A DNA stretch of 64,000 nucleotides from Sorghum bicolor (Eukaryota; Streptophyta; Magnoliopsida; Poales; Poaceae): positions 42,925,821-42,989,820 of the forward strand of contig NC_012878.2 in the NCBI RefSeq assembly GCF_000003195.3. The letters run 5' to 3'. The position numbers and the translations under genes are program-made. The notes under the pieces were generated by a model. It had not been told where the DNA came from. It ran no database searches and was given only the letters and a program-made list of their open reading frames with translations. This document shows, in pieces, positions 23,024 to 34,394 of this stretch. Within the stretch, counting starts at the first letter, position 1; each line of letters opens with the position of its first letter.

Positions 23024-23702
23024 GAGAAAATGGCTATTATAGGACTCCAATCGTTTGGTTTCGCTAGAATAGGACTCTTAACATAGGTTTCGCTAAAATA
23101 GGACTGCAAACAATTTATACAAGCTATAATAGGATTTTGATCCTTTTAACCATATTTTCCATCTCCTATCTTTCTTATTGACTATAGTGCCCTTCTAGAA
23201 AACAAACGATGCTGTCCGCCGCCTTGCCTGCCTGCCTTGCTGGCCGCCGCCTTGGCTGGCTTGCTGGGCTGGCCGCCGCCTTGCCTGGCTTGCTGGCCGC
23301 CTTGGCTGGCTGGCTGGCTGGCCGCCGTGGCCATGGCTGGCTCCAGCGTGGCCATGCCTAGGTACAGCGTGGAGGAGGAAGTGGAGCCGCGGCGTGGAGG
23401 AAGAAGGGCCGCTACGTGGAGGAGGAAGGGCGGCGGCATGAGCAGGAAGGACGGGCGGCGGCGGCGGTAGCCGAAGAACCGGTAAAGAAGGTGAATCGAT
23501 CGATCGATCGTTTTCCCTCAAGGGCACTATGGTCATTATGAAAAAATAAATATATTTAGGAGATGGAAAATATGGTTAAAAGGATCAAAATCCTATTATA
23601 GCCTGTACAAATTTGTTTGCAGTCCTATTTTAGCAAAACCCATGTTACGAGCCCTATTCTAGCGAAACTAAACGATTGGAGTCCTATAATAGCCATTTTC
23701 TC
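23024..23702. mobile_element. MULE with perfect 9-bp TSD, Pack-MULE-like
   Basis: 679 bp. The two ends are inverted copies of about 170 bp beginning GAGAAAATGGCTATTATAGG. Identity is high, the tips are exact, and the arms run to ACTATAGTGCCCTT. GTTTTCGAT flanks it directly on both sides (23015-23023 and 23703-23711), the 9-bp duplication expected of Mutator elements. The core (23200-23510) is GC-rich with GCCTTGCTGGCCGCC-type repeats, unlike the AT-rich arms, and looks like an acquired host fragment. No transposase. Confidence 0.9.
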
Positions 23703-23711
23703 GTTTTCGAT

Positions 23712-24373
23712 CTAGCGGGCAGCAGCCCTGACACTGGTCTCGATCTGGCGAGAGGCAGCCCCTGACGGTGCTCCGGATTTGGGCGGCAGCCCCTGACGGC
23801 TGTCCCTTCTCCTGACCTGCGACGGAGGTCCGATCCGCCTTCGTCCTGCCCGCGACAGCATCGAAAAAACTGTGAGCGGGATGTGACGGTGATGTGGATG
23901 CGACGGGGATGGAGGTGCGAGCGGTTTGGATTGTTCGCACGATGAGCTGTGTTGAGGCATCGTCGTAGAGGACGGCGGCGGGCACAATCGACATGCCGAA
24001 CCCTGTGACGCCGCCATAGCAATAGTGACCGGAGAAGGGAGTCTAGAGTCCGCGGCGGGAGGTAGTGAGGGAGGGCTGGAGTCTGCAGCGGGAGACAGAG
24101 GACCGTGATTGGTGGTACTGGAGAGGCGGCGTACAGGCGATTGACAGTGGTTCAGCGCCGGTCCGAGTTCGGCAGCGGGCAGCAGGGCACCGGAGAACGG
24201 AGGGCTGGCGGGCAGCAGGGCACCGGAGAACGGAGGGCTGACGGTGGAAAACAACTATCGAAGAAGGGAGGCAGAGGACCGTGATTGGTGGCGCTGGAGA
24301 GGAAAGAGTTTGTCCTGATTAACAGAGGAGGCCCGCGCGAAGCGGCGGGCGTCGTTCGCAGGGGAGGAGGCAA
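23712..24373 (-). other. GC-rich leader-like block, possible captured exon
   Basis: Minus-strand frames of up to 180 codons, rich in Pro, Ser and Ala, with a perfect tandem GGGCAGCAGGGCACCGGAGA unit near 24176-24240. No domain. The MULE at 23024 was inserted at its downstream (minus-sense) edge. It is a plausible captured 5' UTR/exon inside the surrounding Helitron. Confidence 0.35.
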
Positions 24374-24443
24374 ACAGACAAACCAAAAAAATTACACCAA
24401 AAATTATCCACACTTTAGTCTCTTTAGTTGTAGGAGAAGGAGA

Positions 24444-25028
24444 TATATTTGCTTTGGATGTAACCAGACTGCTTATTTTATAGGACGATTCATCAAATTG
24501 GCCTTTTGGTTGTACCTAATATTCTCTTCATTAATATCAAGTTGATGTCCTATTTATTTTCAAATAGAAGGTGGTGGACTGGTGGATATGGTGTTTGTTA
24601 GCCTAGAGCAAAAGTACCCGGAAGCTAGGATGCAAAAGAGACCACTGTATCATCACTTACCACAACCATGCTATCATCATTAATTATCATCACCATATAA
24701 TAAGCGATCACCAAGGATTATATTTGCATGCACACTTCCATTGAAACTATATTTTTCTTGGTCATGAGTTAACATTAAGAATGCAAGTTGATTCATCTAT
24801 ATCGTTAGATCAGCCCAAAACTCATTTGATTCGAAATTTGAAGGAGAAAAGATTGATGTCCGTGTGTCTCTGTACCAACATCTCATGGACTTTTGTTTTG
24901 CACTATGTATGTAACAAAACTAAGACCTCGTTCGGTTATCACCGATCCTGCCCTGTCCCGTCATTTCTTCAGTATTTTGAATAGCACTACCTGGCCTAAC
25001 TAGGTTGGGAATATGGTACGAACGACGC
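24444..25028. other. AT-rich intergenic stretch downstream of the TBL gene
   Basis: No open frame of note. The part nearest 25028 is presumably the TBL 3' UTR on the minus strand. Confidence 0.5.
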
Positions 25029-26678
25029 CTAAGGGTAGAAGAGCTTGGAGTAGAGGAGCTCGTTCCACGTGTCCTGGAGGCCCGGGAGGCACCAGTGGAC
25101 GCAGTCGGCGTACGTCTTGGGGTCCGCCAGCTGCGCCGCCGTGGGTTGGCTCCACTGCTTCTTGTAGATGGAGGTGTGCGCGTCCTTGCGGTACATGGAC
25201 ATCTGCGTGATGTTGAGGAACGTGAGCGGCACGTCGGCGCCGTCGCCGTCCAGGATCTCCCGGATCACCTGCATCACGCTCCGGCGGCCGTCCGAGCCCC
25301 AGTACCCGCGGTCCTCGATCATCGTCGTCTCGTTGTAGCAGTTGCCGCCCGGCGCGTCGCCCCAGTCCTGACTCCTGCACGCAGACGCATGTAGGCAGCT
25401 GACGCTATAAATCATGTCGGAATATATAAACCTGCAGCTAGCCATGGCCAGGTAATTAATTACTTCTGGTGCGTGGGTGACATGCTGGTGAAGAAGACCC
25501 TGGTGCTGTTGAAGTCCATGTTGTCCCTGACCCACTGCAGCATGTCCCGGAACGCCATGCCGTACGCTTCCTCCGTCGACACCCACTCCCACGCCGTCTC
25601 CTTGCCGGCGTCCTCCCACGGCCCGTTCCTTTGATTGATTTGTTTCAATTTCCCGATCGAATCGCACAAATAATTATCAAAGATTGAGAAGAAGAATAAT
25701 CCACTGCAAATGTGTACTAGCTTGCGTACGTGCCGCGTACAATATCCTGAAGCGCAGGCCGGTGCACCACCACAGGTAGGTGTTGAAGACGATGACGTGG
25801 ACGCCCTCCCAGTGGCGGCCATGGTAGCCGATGGAACCGCGCCGCACCATGCGCTCGGAGATCCGGTGGACGGCGGCGTTGTCGGAGTTGGACTCCAGCA
25901 GGAACGGCGCCCAGTAGAACTCCACCGTCGCGTTGTACTCCCTGGCGGTGAACACGGTGTGCTGCTGGTCCGCCGACATCTCGAACGACGACCTGGCGCC
26001 GGCGCCGGCGTCGGGGATGGCGGACTGCAGCAGGCACACCATGGACGCGAACTGGCCACGCCCCAGCGAGTCGCCCACGTACAGCATCCGCTTGTCGCGC
26101 AGCGCCTCCAGCATCCGGACGGCGTCGAACGCCGGCAGCGTGCAGTCGTCCGGCTGCCACCGCCACCGCTGGTACGCCGTGTCCGGCCGCCCCCGCGCCT
26201 GGCAGGTCAGCTGCGGATGGATGTAGGGACACGCCTCCTCGCGGTACAGCGGGTGCTCGGCGTCGTCACGCACCCAGGTTCCCGAGAACACGTCGCACTC
26301 CTCGTCCTCGTCCTCGTCGTTCAGCGCGAACGCAAGCCTCCCCTTCCACTTCCTCTTCGTCGTCGCGGCAACCTCTGATGATCATGTGATCTCGGATTGT
26401 TATTACGAATGACTTCAGTTTTACCAGTGGATTTGCTGAATTTTACCGGAGGGTGGTGGTGCTGTCGATTGCTCGTGCTCAAAAATGTTGGTGCTGTAGG
26501 TGTTGGCGATGAGGCGTGATGCTTCCTCGCCATGGCGAGCGAGGAGCTCCTTGAGGTCCTCGCCGTAGAGGAAGGAGAAGCAAAGTAGGCAGAGCGCCAA
26601 TGCCAATAGCAATGGCGAAGAGCGCGCCTTCTTTGCAATTGAAGAAACGGTGGATGAAGAGCTGAGTGGTGCCTTCAT
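25029..26678 (-). CDS. Trichome birefringence-like (TBL) polysaccharide O-acetyltransferase
   Basis: Four exons on the minus strand: 26678-26447, 26374-25741, 25628-25464 and 25374-25029. Introns are GT-AG, the phases agree, and the product is 458 residues. Residues 20-38 form a single hydrophobic signal anchor (type II Golgi protein). An acidic linker follows, then the PMR5N/TBL domain from about residue 104 ([10 protein letters not shown], with conserved Cys104, 126, 135 and 155 and the WRWQP block). The GDS catalytic motif GDSLGRGQ is at 178-185, and the DXXH motif DCVH (Asp434-His437) sits in [11 protein letters not shown] near the C-terminus. The [18 protein letters not shown] and FLNIT...YRKDAHTS blocks resemble the TBL28-35/ESK1 group that acetylates xylan, which is a family-based guess at substrate. 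No lesion is visible. TBL proteins transfer acetyl groups to wall polysaccharides in the Golgi lumen. Confidence 0.93.
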
Positions 26679-26749
26679 CTCTGATCAAGTGATCTCTTTG
26701 GTTGCAAGCTTGAGCATTATGCCTGGGGCAAAGATTCTCGTAGGATAGG

Positions 26750-26764
26750 ATTATATATATAAAA
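26750..26764 (-). promoter_or_regulatory. TATA box of the TBL gene
   Basis: Minus strand TTTTATATATATAATCC about 75-85 bases upstream of the ATG at 26678, in the normal position. Confidence 0.55.
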
Positions 26765-28076
26765 GCCGGATTAGTTGCCAACACAGTGGTCTTACAGGTT
26801 GTCTTGTCGTTGTCTGAAGAGAGTAATATGAAATTTGGAGCGGCTGCACCAATAAACAAACGGTGTGTGCAGGACGGCTTCGTTGGAACTGTCAAATTCT
26901 GGCAACTGGCAGCTTAGGAACATCTGAGAGGTTCTAAATTCCTTCACTTCACCATCTAACTAACCATTGGGATAAGGAAATGCGATTTGTGTAGACATGG
27001 TCACATGTGGGCATCAACTCGAATATGTTGGCCTGTTTCGTCAGTGATCCAGCTGAATCTGTACCTACGTACTAGCTTCCATGCATGTCCAAATAAAATG
27101 TCTGATGAATGAATGGTACGATCAGTACGTAGTTCATTCAAATCTAAGCAACCAATCCAGGTATTCTCAAAACTACTTATTTCTTATCAGCTAATTGCGC
27201 TGTGGAAAACCGAATGAAGTAATTTTCAAACATCTTTGTGATTCATTCACGTATAAGAGAGTGGATTCTGTATTGATGCATCCAAATGCTAGAAAAAGAA
27301 ACATATAAAAAATCAAGAGTATAAAAGCCCATTTATCTGCACTAAAACCCATATTACCATTCTACTAGCTCATACCAAAATGCTTGTTGAACAAGTGTAG
27401 TTGGTGATTCAAAAGATGGTAACATCAATAAAAATATTTTTTTTCTTGGATTCCAAGTTAAGGGAGCTGGAAACAGCTGCATCCATCACATAATTCCGTT
27501 CCCAAGTGACATTGTAACAGACCATCAGATTCAGATGGGGGCCATGCCAGAATGGTTGTTATGCGATTTTGGTTGAAGCCAAGGCATCGTGGTAATTGAT
27601 GTATGTAATTTCCTGACCATTAGCTTCAAGAATCAAGATCCCCCCCCCCCCCACCGACCCCCCTGTGACACTTGAAGGATACACAAGTTAGTTAGGGGAG
27701 GACCTGGCTTTGATCGAGTGACTGATTGTCCGTTGACGTGAGTTATATAGGTTAATTAATTGCATTGTATGTTCAAGGCTGGCTGAACACATCTAACCAC
27801 ATTGTATAATGGAGAACAATATGATCACAAGTGGGGATCGTGTAGTGAAGAGACCCACTTCTGGGGGTCTATAAGACCAAATTGTGTACAATTATCTATT
27901 TCTCTATTATATTATAAGGACTCATTTTGGTGCCCTGCAGGGTGCATGCAGCCACACAGGCTAACACAAAAATACTTTGAAAATTTATGCAAGGCAGGGG
28001 ATCCGTGTCTACTAGAGTCCCAACGATGCTCCACTAGCGCTTCTACATAGTTCAGATGATCAACATTAACTAATTA
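26765..28076. other. TBL upstream region; no further gene
   Basis: AT-rich with scattered short frames. A poly-C run of about 12 with more C-rich bases (27642-27664) may be a true low-complexity tract or a base-calling problem. No element boundaries recognised. Confidence 0.45.
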
Positions 28077-28108
28077 CTAGGAGGATTCCCCGCGCGTTGT
28101 TGTGGGTA
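28077..28108 (-). mobile_element. Helitron 3' terminus (minus strand)
   Basis: On the minus strand CCCACAACAACGCGCGGGGA, ATCCTC, CTAG (28080-28077), T: the same family of ending as at 14041. The body extends to the right; its 5' end is unknown. Confidence 0.5.
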
Positions 28109-28540
28109 TGAAAAGGGAATATAAATTTGGCTTCACTGTAGTCTATTATGTCATCTATATATAGTTTTAGTAGTCAGTTTCAAAAAAGGAAGAGAGATCA
28201 CGTGAGAGAATAATTGCTAGCAGTATAAATACATGGTCATGTGTAGGTAGCTGCATCCACTACTGTGGGCTAATTACATACAGCAGCAGAAGAAGTGGAT
28301 GATGATGTGGCGTAAGGAGGTGCAAGAGAATTAGCTTAGTGGAGTTTGTCTTTATAGGATACATAGATAATAGATAACGAGAGCTTATATTAGCAAATAA
28401 GCACCAAAATGGATCGATTCAAAGAATTTCAACCTAGTGACCACAAGATAGAGCATGAATTTTTACGATTAATAAACCACATTTTAGGATTTTTAATTGC
28501 ATTAGTTTTTTATGTAAAAGTTTTCGGATAATTTTTTAAA
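28109..28540. other. AT-rich stretch, possible Helitron body
   Basis: No open frame or other element recognised. Confidence 0.4.
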
Positions 28541-29725
28541 GGAAAAATTGTGTTCTTGCTCCTGTCTAGTAGTCCAATTGTGATTTTGTCCTTGTTTGTT
28601 TAACTTTATGATTTTGCTTTTGTTATTTCGAAACGAATCATCCGTTTGCCCCTGCTTTGCACATCCGTTAAATTGACTCGAATAAATAAATTAAAATAGA
28701 TCAAAAACCCAAAACGTAAAGGTGAAAAAGGCCAAATTGCCCCTTATCTTCATCCTCTTGGCTCTTGCTCATCCAACCAGAGGCAGAAGCAGAACCATGG
28801 GCAGAGGCGTCGGCATTGCAGCACGCGGCGCGGCGCGGAGGCGGGCCTGGGCCGCAGGGCGCGGCCGTAGCAGGTCCCAACTCCCAACTGCGGGGCGGAG
28901 GCGGATCCCGGCCACGGTGCTCGGTCGCAGGTGGCGCCGCGCCCGGCCACGGCACTTGGCGCATCCAGCGACAGAGTCTGGCGGCGGCAGCGTTGGCAGC
29001 GCGCGGGGAGCGGGCGGCGACGAAGCACAGGCCATTGGGTGTCGGCCCACGACGCACAGGGCGTTTGCAGACGTGGGGCGGTGGCGGGGCGCGGTCGTCG
29101 GCAGCCCATCGCTGCAGTACGACGCATACGACTCCTGGAGATCGACATGCTGCTCTCCTTGTTTTTTTCTTCAGTGCACATCCTCACTAGACCACATGTG
29201 CTTGCTGGCATGGCTAGCAGCTTTCTCATTATGGTGCTGCTGGTAATGTTCGTGCACCTGCCATCGTCGTCATCATCGAGGCTCTCTCCAGTTCCAATCT
29301 TCTTGACTGCTTGGTGGAGTGGAGTCCATGTTGCTGTGTTGCACGAAGGAGATATGCTTGGCTGAATCATTTAAGAAGGATTCTCTCTTCTTGGCATTGG
29401 TGTTGGGGTGATCTCTGAACGTCGATGGATTAAATCTGATTTGCAATAATTGCAATTTGTGCCAAAATTTTGGCCAAATCTAACCATTTTTTTGTTATAA
29501 TACAATATAAATGTCTTATTTAAAGGGTAAAATCACAAATAGCTTTATAAACAGGGGCAAAATCGCATGGGTATATTTGTTCTTTTGTATAAAAGTTAAC
29601 AAGATGACAGAATAGGGGTAAAGGGGTGTTTCGTTGTGAAAAAGCAGGGGTAAATTCACAAAATTAAAAAACAGATGCAAAACCACAATTTCAATATAAA
29701 ACAAGGGTAAAAACGCAATACCTTC
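28541..29725. mobile_element. Pack-MULE-like element with degenerate TIRs
   Basis: Left arm (28541 to about 28690) and inverse right arm (29725 to about 29580) align as imperfect inverted repeats sharing ATTGTGRTTTTG, TTATGATTTTGC-like words and TTTGCCCCTGCTTT/TTTACCCCTGCTTT. Both sides abut a TTTTTAAA run, compatible with an 8-9-bp duplication, although the flank is too simple to prove it. The core 28720-29360 is very GC-rich (GGGCCGCAGGGCGCGGCC-like) in an AT-rich frame. That is the usual signature of a captured gene fragment; no protein is recognised in it. Confidence 0.65.
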
Positions 29726-29734
29726 TTTTTAAAA

Positions 29735-30298
29735 AGTTTATGTAACACCCTAGATGTTAAGCGAGGTCATTACGTATACATAACATAAGTATCATCCTAT
29801 TCCTTGCATCATTAAGCATCATATGTTTCACATCAATGAATGAACACATGGAAGTAATGAACTTAAAAATGACCCTGATAATTTAACTCTATGTCAAGCT
29901 TGCATGAGTGAACTAAATAACCTAGAATATGTGATGTTTGAGTCTGAAAAGACAACAAACAACTTTTGTCTAAACCTCTTATGCTTATGATCAAAGGTCA
30001 TTGAAGAAAATTACACTAAAACTATAAACTCCTATAATTAGCTGAGGACATGTTAAGGTGATAATTAAATCATTTTTGTTAAAACACTTTGAGTTTTATC
30101 AGAATAACAAATCATGTTCAAACTATGCATTTTGGCATAGCACAAACCTTTGATGTCAAACTGTTGTCTAAAAGAATTATTTATTGATTCCAATGATGAA
30201 TTAAATATTGAAAACCCTAAAGGGCTTATTTTTTCTATATGTTCAAAGTTGCTGACAATGTAGTTTTGGCATCCTCCGTTCTCTAGTTTTCATCCCAA
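29735..30298. other. AT-rich intergenic stretch
   Basis: No open frame. TGTAACACCCTAGATGTTAAG at 29751 is a word often found at LTR or MULE edges, but no partner was found. Confidence 0.4.
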
Positions 30299-30419
30299 AC
30301 ATCAATACCCAATTTTTTATAATTTGACCTTTTTTAAAAAAATACATTTGCCCCCCTTGGAAATTTAAACCGAATTATGGACTCCGGGGGGTCAGCGCCA
30401 GGCGTCGTGGCTCCGAGAG

Positions 30420-30510
30420 CAGATGTCTCGACGCCTAAGATCTTGGCTCCGACCTCGGAGCCACAGATCTGGGCGCCGACCTCGGAGCCACAGATCTGGG
30501 CACCGAGCTA
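30420..30510. repeat. TIR-internal tandem GGAGCCACAGATCTGGGC units
   Basis: The left TIR carries repeats of roughly CGGAGCCACAGATCTGGGCR preceded by CCGACCT. The right TIR (37760-37880) has the same units in inverse with more copies, so the arms differ in unit number. Confidence 0.75.
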
Positions 30511-31284
30511 GGAAACATATATCGCTTGTTCCCTTTTCTCTGTCTCTTGTGTTGTGCTCAGCGATGATGAGCTCAGCGACCCTAAACTCCAGGTTGCAGG
30601 AACAAGGCGACATCGTCCGCCTTGCAAGTACACTCCAGATACAAGCGCTCTTGGCCACAAGGGAAAGTGCCTAACCTAGCTGCTTATTTTTTGATTTTCT
30701 AGAGACTTTCAAATTATGAATTTCCTTTCTATGGACTATTGTATAATATTATATGCATATGGACTATGGATTGTTCGGACATTGCTGGACATGTTCCGTT
30801 GAATGAATGGACTATGGTACTATTGTATCCTCTTTTGATGTGGTATTTGGTTGAATAAATATTAATATCATATTGTGTTATCAACCTATAGTTGTGGATG
30901 GTCCTAAAACAGAGAAAACTATAGCGATTTTTTTCCGTGAATTATTTATAAAAGGATACAACCAACTACGTGTGTAGTCCAATCTAGCCTTTTTAGACAT
31001 GTAAAGTAGCCTTTTCAGTTACAAGGACGAGTACGATGATGAAAGCAGCGATTTATCATGTCAAATGTACAGTGCACCCATAGCATGTAGCCTTTTCACT
31101 GACCTATCTTATCATCCACATGTGGGGTTTTCTGAAAACAAATCTAGGGTCTCTAGTGTCCTTTGGAATAGGCTTTTCAGCATTATTTGAGCCACCATAC
31201 AACACCTACTAAGTCTTGGGCTGCTTATATATGCGCAGTGTTGGTACCCACTTCATACAAGAACTTAGTTCAGTTGGAGTAGAA

Positions 31285-33941
31285 ATGTCTAGGGGTCATC
31301 TAAAGGAAAGGGAGGGAAAGGGGGGGGTGAAGAGAACTCCCTTTTTGTGGGAGGGTTGAAAGCCCAAGTTTGGTTTTGGTAATTAATGACACCAAGTTGC
31401 TAATGTCTTGTGTTTAAGTGATTTGAGTTAGGCATAGCAACACATGTGATGAAGTTGCATGGTGGCATGGAAAGGTGGCCACATGATCACAAAGGGATGA
31501 AGCATGAAGTGGAGATCATGGTGATAGACGAGGAGTAAAGTGATCAAGGCAAAGGTATAAACATAGGGTTTTACTTTTGCCGGTCTAAGTTAAGTAGAGA
31601 AGTGATTGACCGGATTTAGGATAGCTAGCCAACTATCAAGAGGGGAAATCACGGTCATCTCTCGAATCAAGTGCTACTAGGTCCATATCTTGAGCATATG
31701 CATTAGGATCTTGTAAAGTGCTAACTTAACTCCTTTGATGAAAATATTTGTGAAAAGCTAACACACATGCACTTTGGTGGTGGACACTTGTTGGTGTTAG
31801 CACATTGTCAAAGGAGGTGGAGTTCCAAGGGTCGAGAGGGGTTTGGGTTCCCCTCTCCCTTCGGCGCTTTTGAGAAAATGAAAGGCATATTTTCTATTGC
31901 GCCGATAGAATTCTTCGGGAAGTCGCGGGAGTGTTTCTCACTCACCGGACGCAATGCGTAGAGGCACCGGACGCTGGCCCTTAGGGTCTGGTGTACTGTA
32001 GAGTTTGGCCAGAGCCAGCAGAGTGCACCGGACGCTCTGCACCAGACGGAGGGGATCTGCTGTTCGCGCGTTCGGTGCTTGTTGGAATTTGAGAGCGAGT
32101 TTGCGAGGTTTTCTCACAGGGCACCGGACGCACCGGAGTGAGTCCGGTGCTCGACGTCCGGTGTTAGTGCGGTTTGCTGACCTCTCTGCGCATGAGTCCG
32201 GTGAGCACCGGATGTGTCTGGTGCTCCGAGTCTGGTGAGATCTAAGTTTGACAAACTCTCTGCGTACGAGATCGGTGAGTACTAGACGCGTCCGGTGCTC
32301 ACTTGGTCACGTCCGGTGGTCTGCAGGTAAACGTTAGAGATTGACGTGCGAGATTCAAAGGTGGACATGTGGCTAACTCTAGAGCACCGGACGCAGGGGG
32401 TCGAGCGTCCGGTGCCCCCGATTTCAGCCCAGTGATAGAGCCAACGGCTCTATCTCTTTGGGGGGCTTATAAATAGGAAGTGGCCTGCTTTGGGAGGCTC
32501 TCTCTTGCACATTTGATTACTTGAGGCATACATTGAGCTAGAGAAAACTCCCTCCACACATCTCCTTACTTGATTGCTAATCTTAGTGAGATTGAGTGAG
32601 ATCCAAGTGCATTGCATTGAGAGCTGCATCTAGTGGCACTTGATCTTTGAGTTTGCTGTGGATTTCTTGTTACTCTTGGGTGTTTCTCGACGCCCTAGAT
32701 GGCTTGGAGCAGCGGTGATGTTGAGCTCGTGATAGGAGATTGTTTCGAGCCTCACCAAGTGATTTGTGAGGGGTTCTTGAGCTTTCCCTGCAGGAGATCG
32801 CAATTGGCAACTCTAGTGGATTGCTCATGGCTTGGAGGATCCCCATCTTGTGAGTGGATGTGTGGCACCCGCTGAGGGTTTGGCTTTGGATTGCTAATTA
32901 GCTTGTGATCCATCAAGTGGGTGTATCGCCACAACGAGGACTAGCTTGCCGGGAAGCAAGTGAACCTCGGTAAAAAATCTTGTGTTATCTCTTGCTGAGG
33001 TCTCTCTTGTGATTGTGTATGTGATTGATTGGATACATCTCATCTCTACAACGTCGGTATAACAATCACTCTCCACTCCTTTACTTACTTGTATACCTTG
33101 CTAGTTGTTTAGCTTGTTTAGTATTTCTTGTTTAGGAGTGTAGCTAGCCTTCTCTTGTTGTTGTGCTTTAGTGTTTAGCCTTACACTAGTTTGTATAGGT
33201 GGCTCGCATAGCTTAGTTGAGCTAGTGCTAGGGAATTGCTTTGCCATTTGTTTTACTAACTCACTTGCTTAGTGAAGTTTGTAGAAATTTTAAATAGGCT
33301 ATTCACCCCCTCTAGCCATTTGGACCTTTCAAGGGTCCTCTTGGCCTTGAAGACTTTGAGGAAGCACTTTATGATAAGTTCCCCGTTGAGAGCAAACATG
33401 ATTTCACCAAAGAGGCACCACTTAGAGAGTACGATGACCGGAAAAAAGAGTGGCCAAAATGCATGCATGGTGAGGATTGCTTGGTGCAGATGTTCACCGA
33501 GGGGATAGATGGAGGTCGTCGTTTCTTCAAATGCTCGCGAGAAAGGTTAATTCATATTACTATTTCTTGCTTCAATATGTTACCCTTTTATACTACAACT
33601 TATACGACATATTTATTGCAGTCATCCTTGTTCGAAGAAAATTGTGGGTTCACCAGGTAGGTAGGAGACCTATTCATCTGCATGTGGAGTACATCTACTA
33701 CCTATAGGACTGTATCTTCAATTTCGAAAGGGAAGTTAGCAGTGGTTACAAGGACGATGAAGATGATGATAACAACAATGCTGCTAGTTCACAAGACACA
33801 CTTTTCAATGATCCATACTGCACTTGCCCTAATCACAAGAACAAGGGCCCTCCTCCACCACCACCGCCACCACCACCACCAACAATGGGAGAGTATTGTG
33901 GAGAAGGCGCAACACAATTTGCTATGTGGCCACACTACTAG
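31285..33941 (+). pseudogene. GRF-type zinc-ribbon gene in the MULE, split by solo LTR B
   Basis: The open frame starts at ATG 31285, runs 24 codons to 31356, is interrupted by solo LTR B, and resumes in the same frame at 33337 after the second TSD copy. It then encodes CMHGEDCLVQMF and GRRFFKC (to 33545). After an intron (GT at 33546, AG ending 33621) come ENCGFTR and an acidic stretch, a CTCPNHKNKG motif, a run of Pro and a TAG at 33939-33941. Cys/His spacing followed by GRRFF.C and CGF is characteristic of the GRF zinc ribbon. Lesions: the LTR insertion, a stop at CTA-TAG (about 33706), a stop plus frameshift just after CGFTR (about 33657), and a splice-phase mismatch. The role is unknown; GRF ribbons are linked to nucleic-acid binding. 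It is paired tail-to-tail with the minus-strand gene at 34395. Confidence 0.75.
31357..33331 (+). mobile_element. Solo LTR B, Ty1/copia-like, perfect TSD
   Basis: 1975 bp, TGAAAGCCCAAGTTTGG to TTTGGACCTTTCA, flanked by AGGGT on both sides (31352-31356 and 33332-33336). TATAAATA at 32468-32475 sets plus orientation. The U3 half (about 31930-32420) is crowded with CACCGGACG / CGTCCGGTG words. No PBS, PPT or coding region adjoins it, so it is a solo LTR. It lies inside the coding frame of the MULE-borne gene. Confidence 0.92.
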
Positions 33942-34394
33942 GTCAATCCAAACTCATTCAATGGTCCCAAAGTTTGTTGTTTGGTTAAATTACCTAAGGC
34001 ATGTGTGGATTAGTCGAAAGAACTATGTACCCTTGTTTGGTACATGTTCTCACATGCCATTTCCTATGCTTGTTGTTGACTTCAATTACCTAAGGCATGC
34101 TAGGTATAGTCCACAACCTCTATACCCTAGTTTGGTACATGTTTTGACATGCCATTTGATGTGTTGTGTGGTGTGAATTATGTAGTCCGCTAGTTCGTTA
34201 CATTTTATTTGTACTACTAATAATGAAACCATAAACACAAATGGCAGGTGCAATAACAATATAAACATGACAACAAACTACTTAATGCATAATATGACCT
34301 AGGTACACCCATACTTAAAGTCCATTACATTGCAAAGTCCAATATTAAACAACATTGTTCATGAATAAACCATACAACTAGCAGGTAATGTAAA
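33942..34394. other. Spacer between convergent MULE genes
   Basis: Holds a near-duplicate: TGGTTAAATTACCTAAGGCATG...GTTTGGTACATGTT...ACATGCCATTT at 33980-34060 and TTCAATTACCTAAGGCATG...GTTTGGTACATGTT...ACATGCCATTT at 34080-34160. Probably the 3' UTRs of both genes. Confidence 0.55.

Larger units (their letters stand above)
21121..24443 (-). mobile_element. Probable Helitron (3' end secure, 5' end tentative)
   Basis: On the minus strand the 3' end reads GTAGCAACGCACGG, ATACATTAC, CTAG (21124-21121), T. This is the characteristic grass Helitron terminus. A candidate 5' end, TCTCCTTCTCCTACAAC preceded by A, lies at 24443 on the minus strand; it is chosen only because it starts A|TC at the edge of the gene-like DNA. 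The interval holds a GC-rich leader-like block (23.7-24.4 kb, minus) and AT-rich intron-like DNA, consistent with a captured gene fragment, and a nested MULE. Confidence 0.45.

Noticed and set aside
25710..26378. A 222-codon plus-strand frame and other frames over the TBL gene
   Set aside because: GC-rich shadow frames of the well-supported minus-strand TBL exons.
28722..29365. Four overlapping frames of 140-206 codons as a gene
   Set aside because: Open on both strands by GC content, enclosed by MULE arms, no domain or splice pattern.
33682..34176. A 164-codon plus-strand frame with a His run as an independent gene
   Set aside because: It is the wrong frame of the MULE zinc-ribbon gene's last exon: the His run is the shadow of the Pro run.
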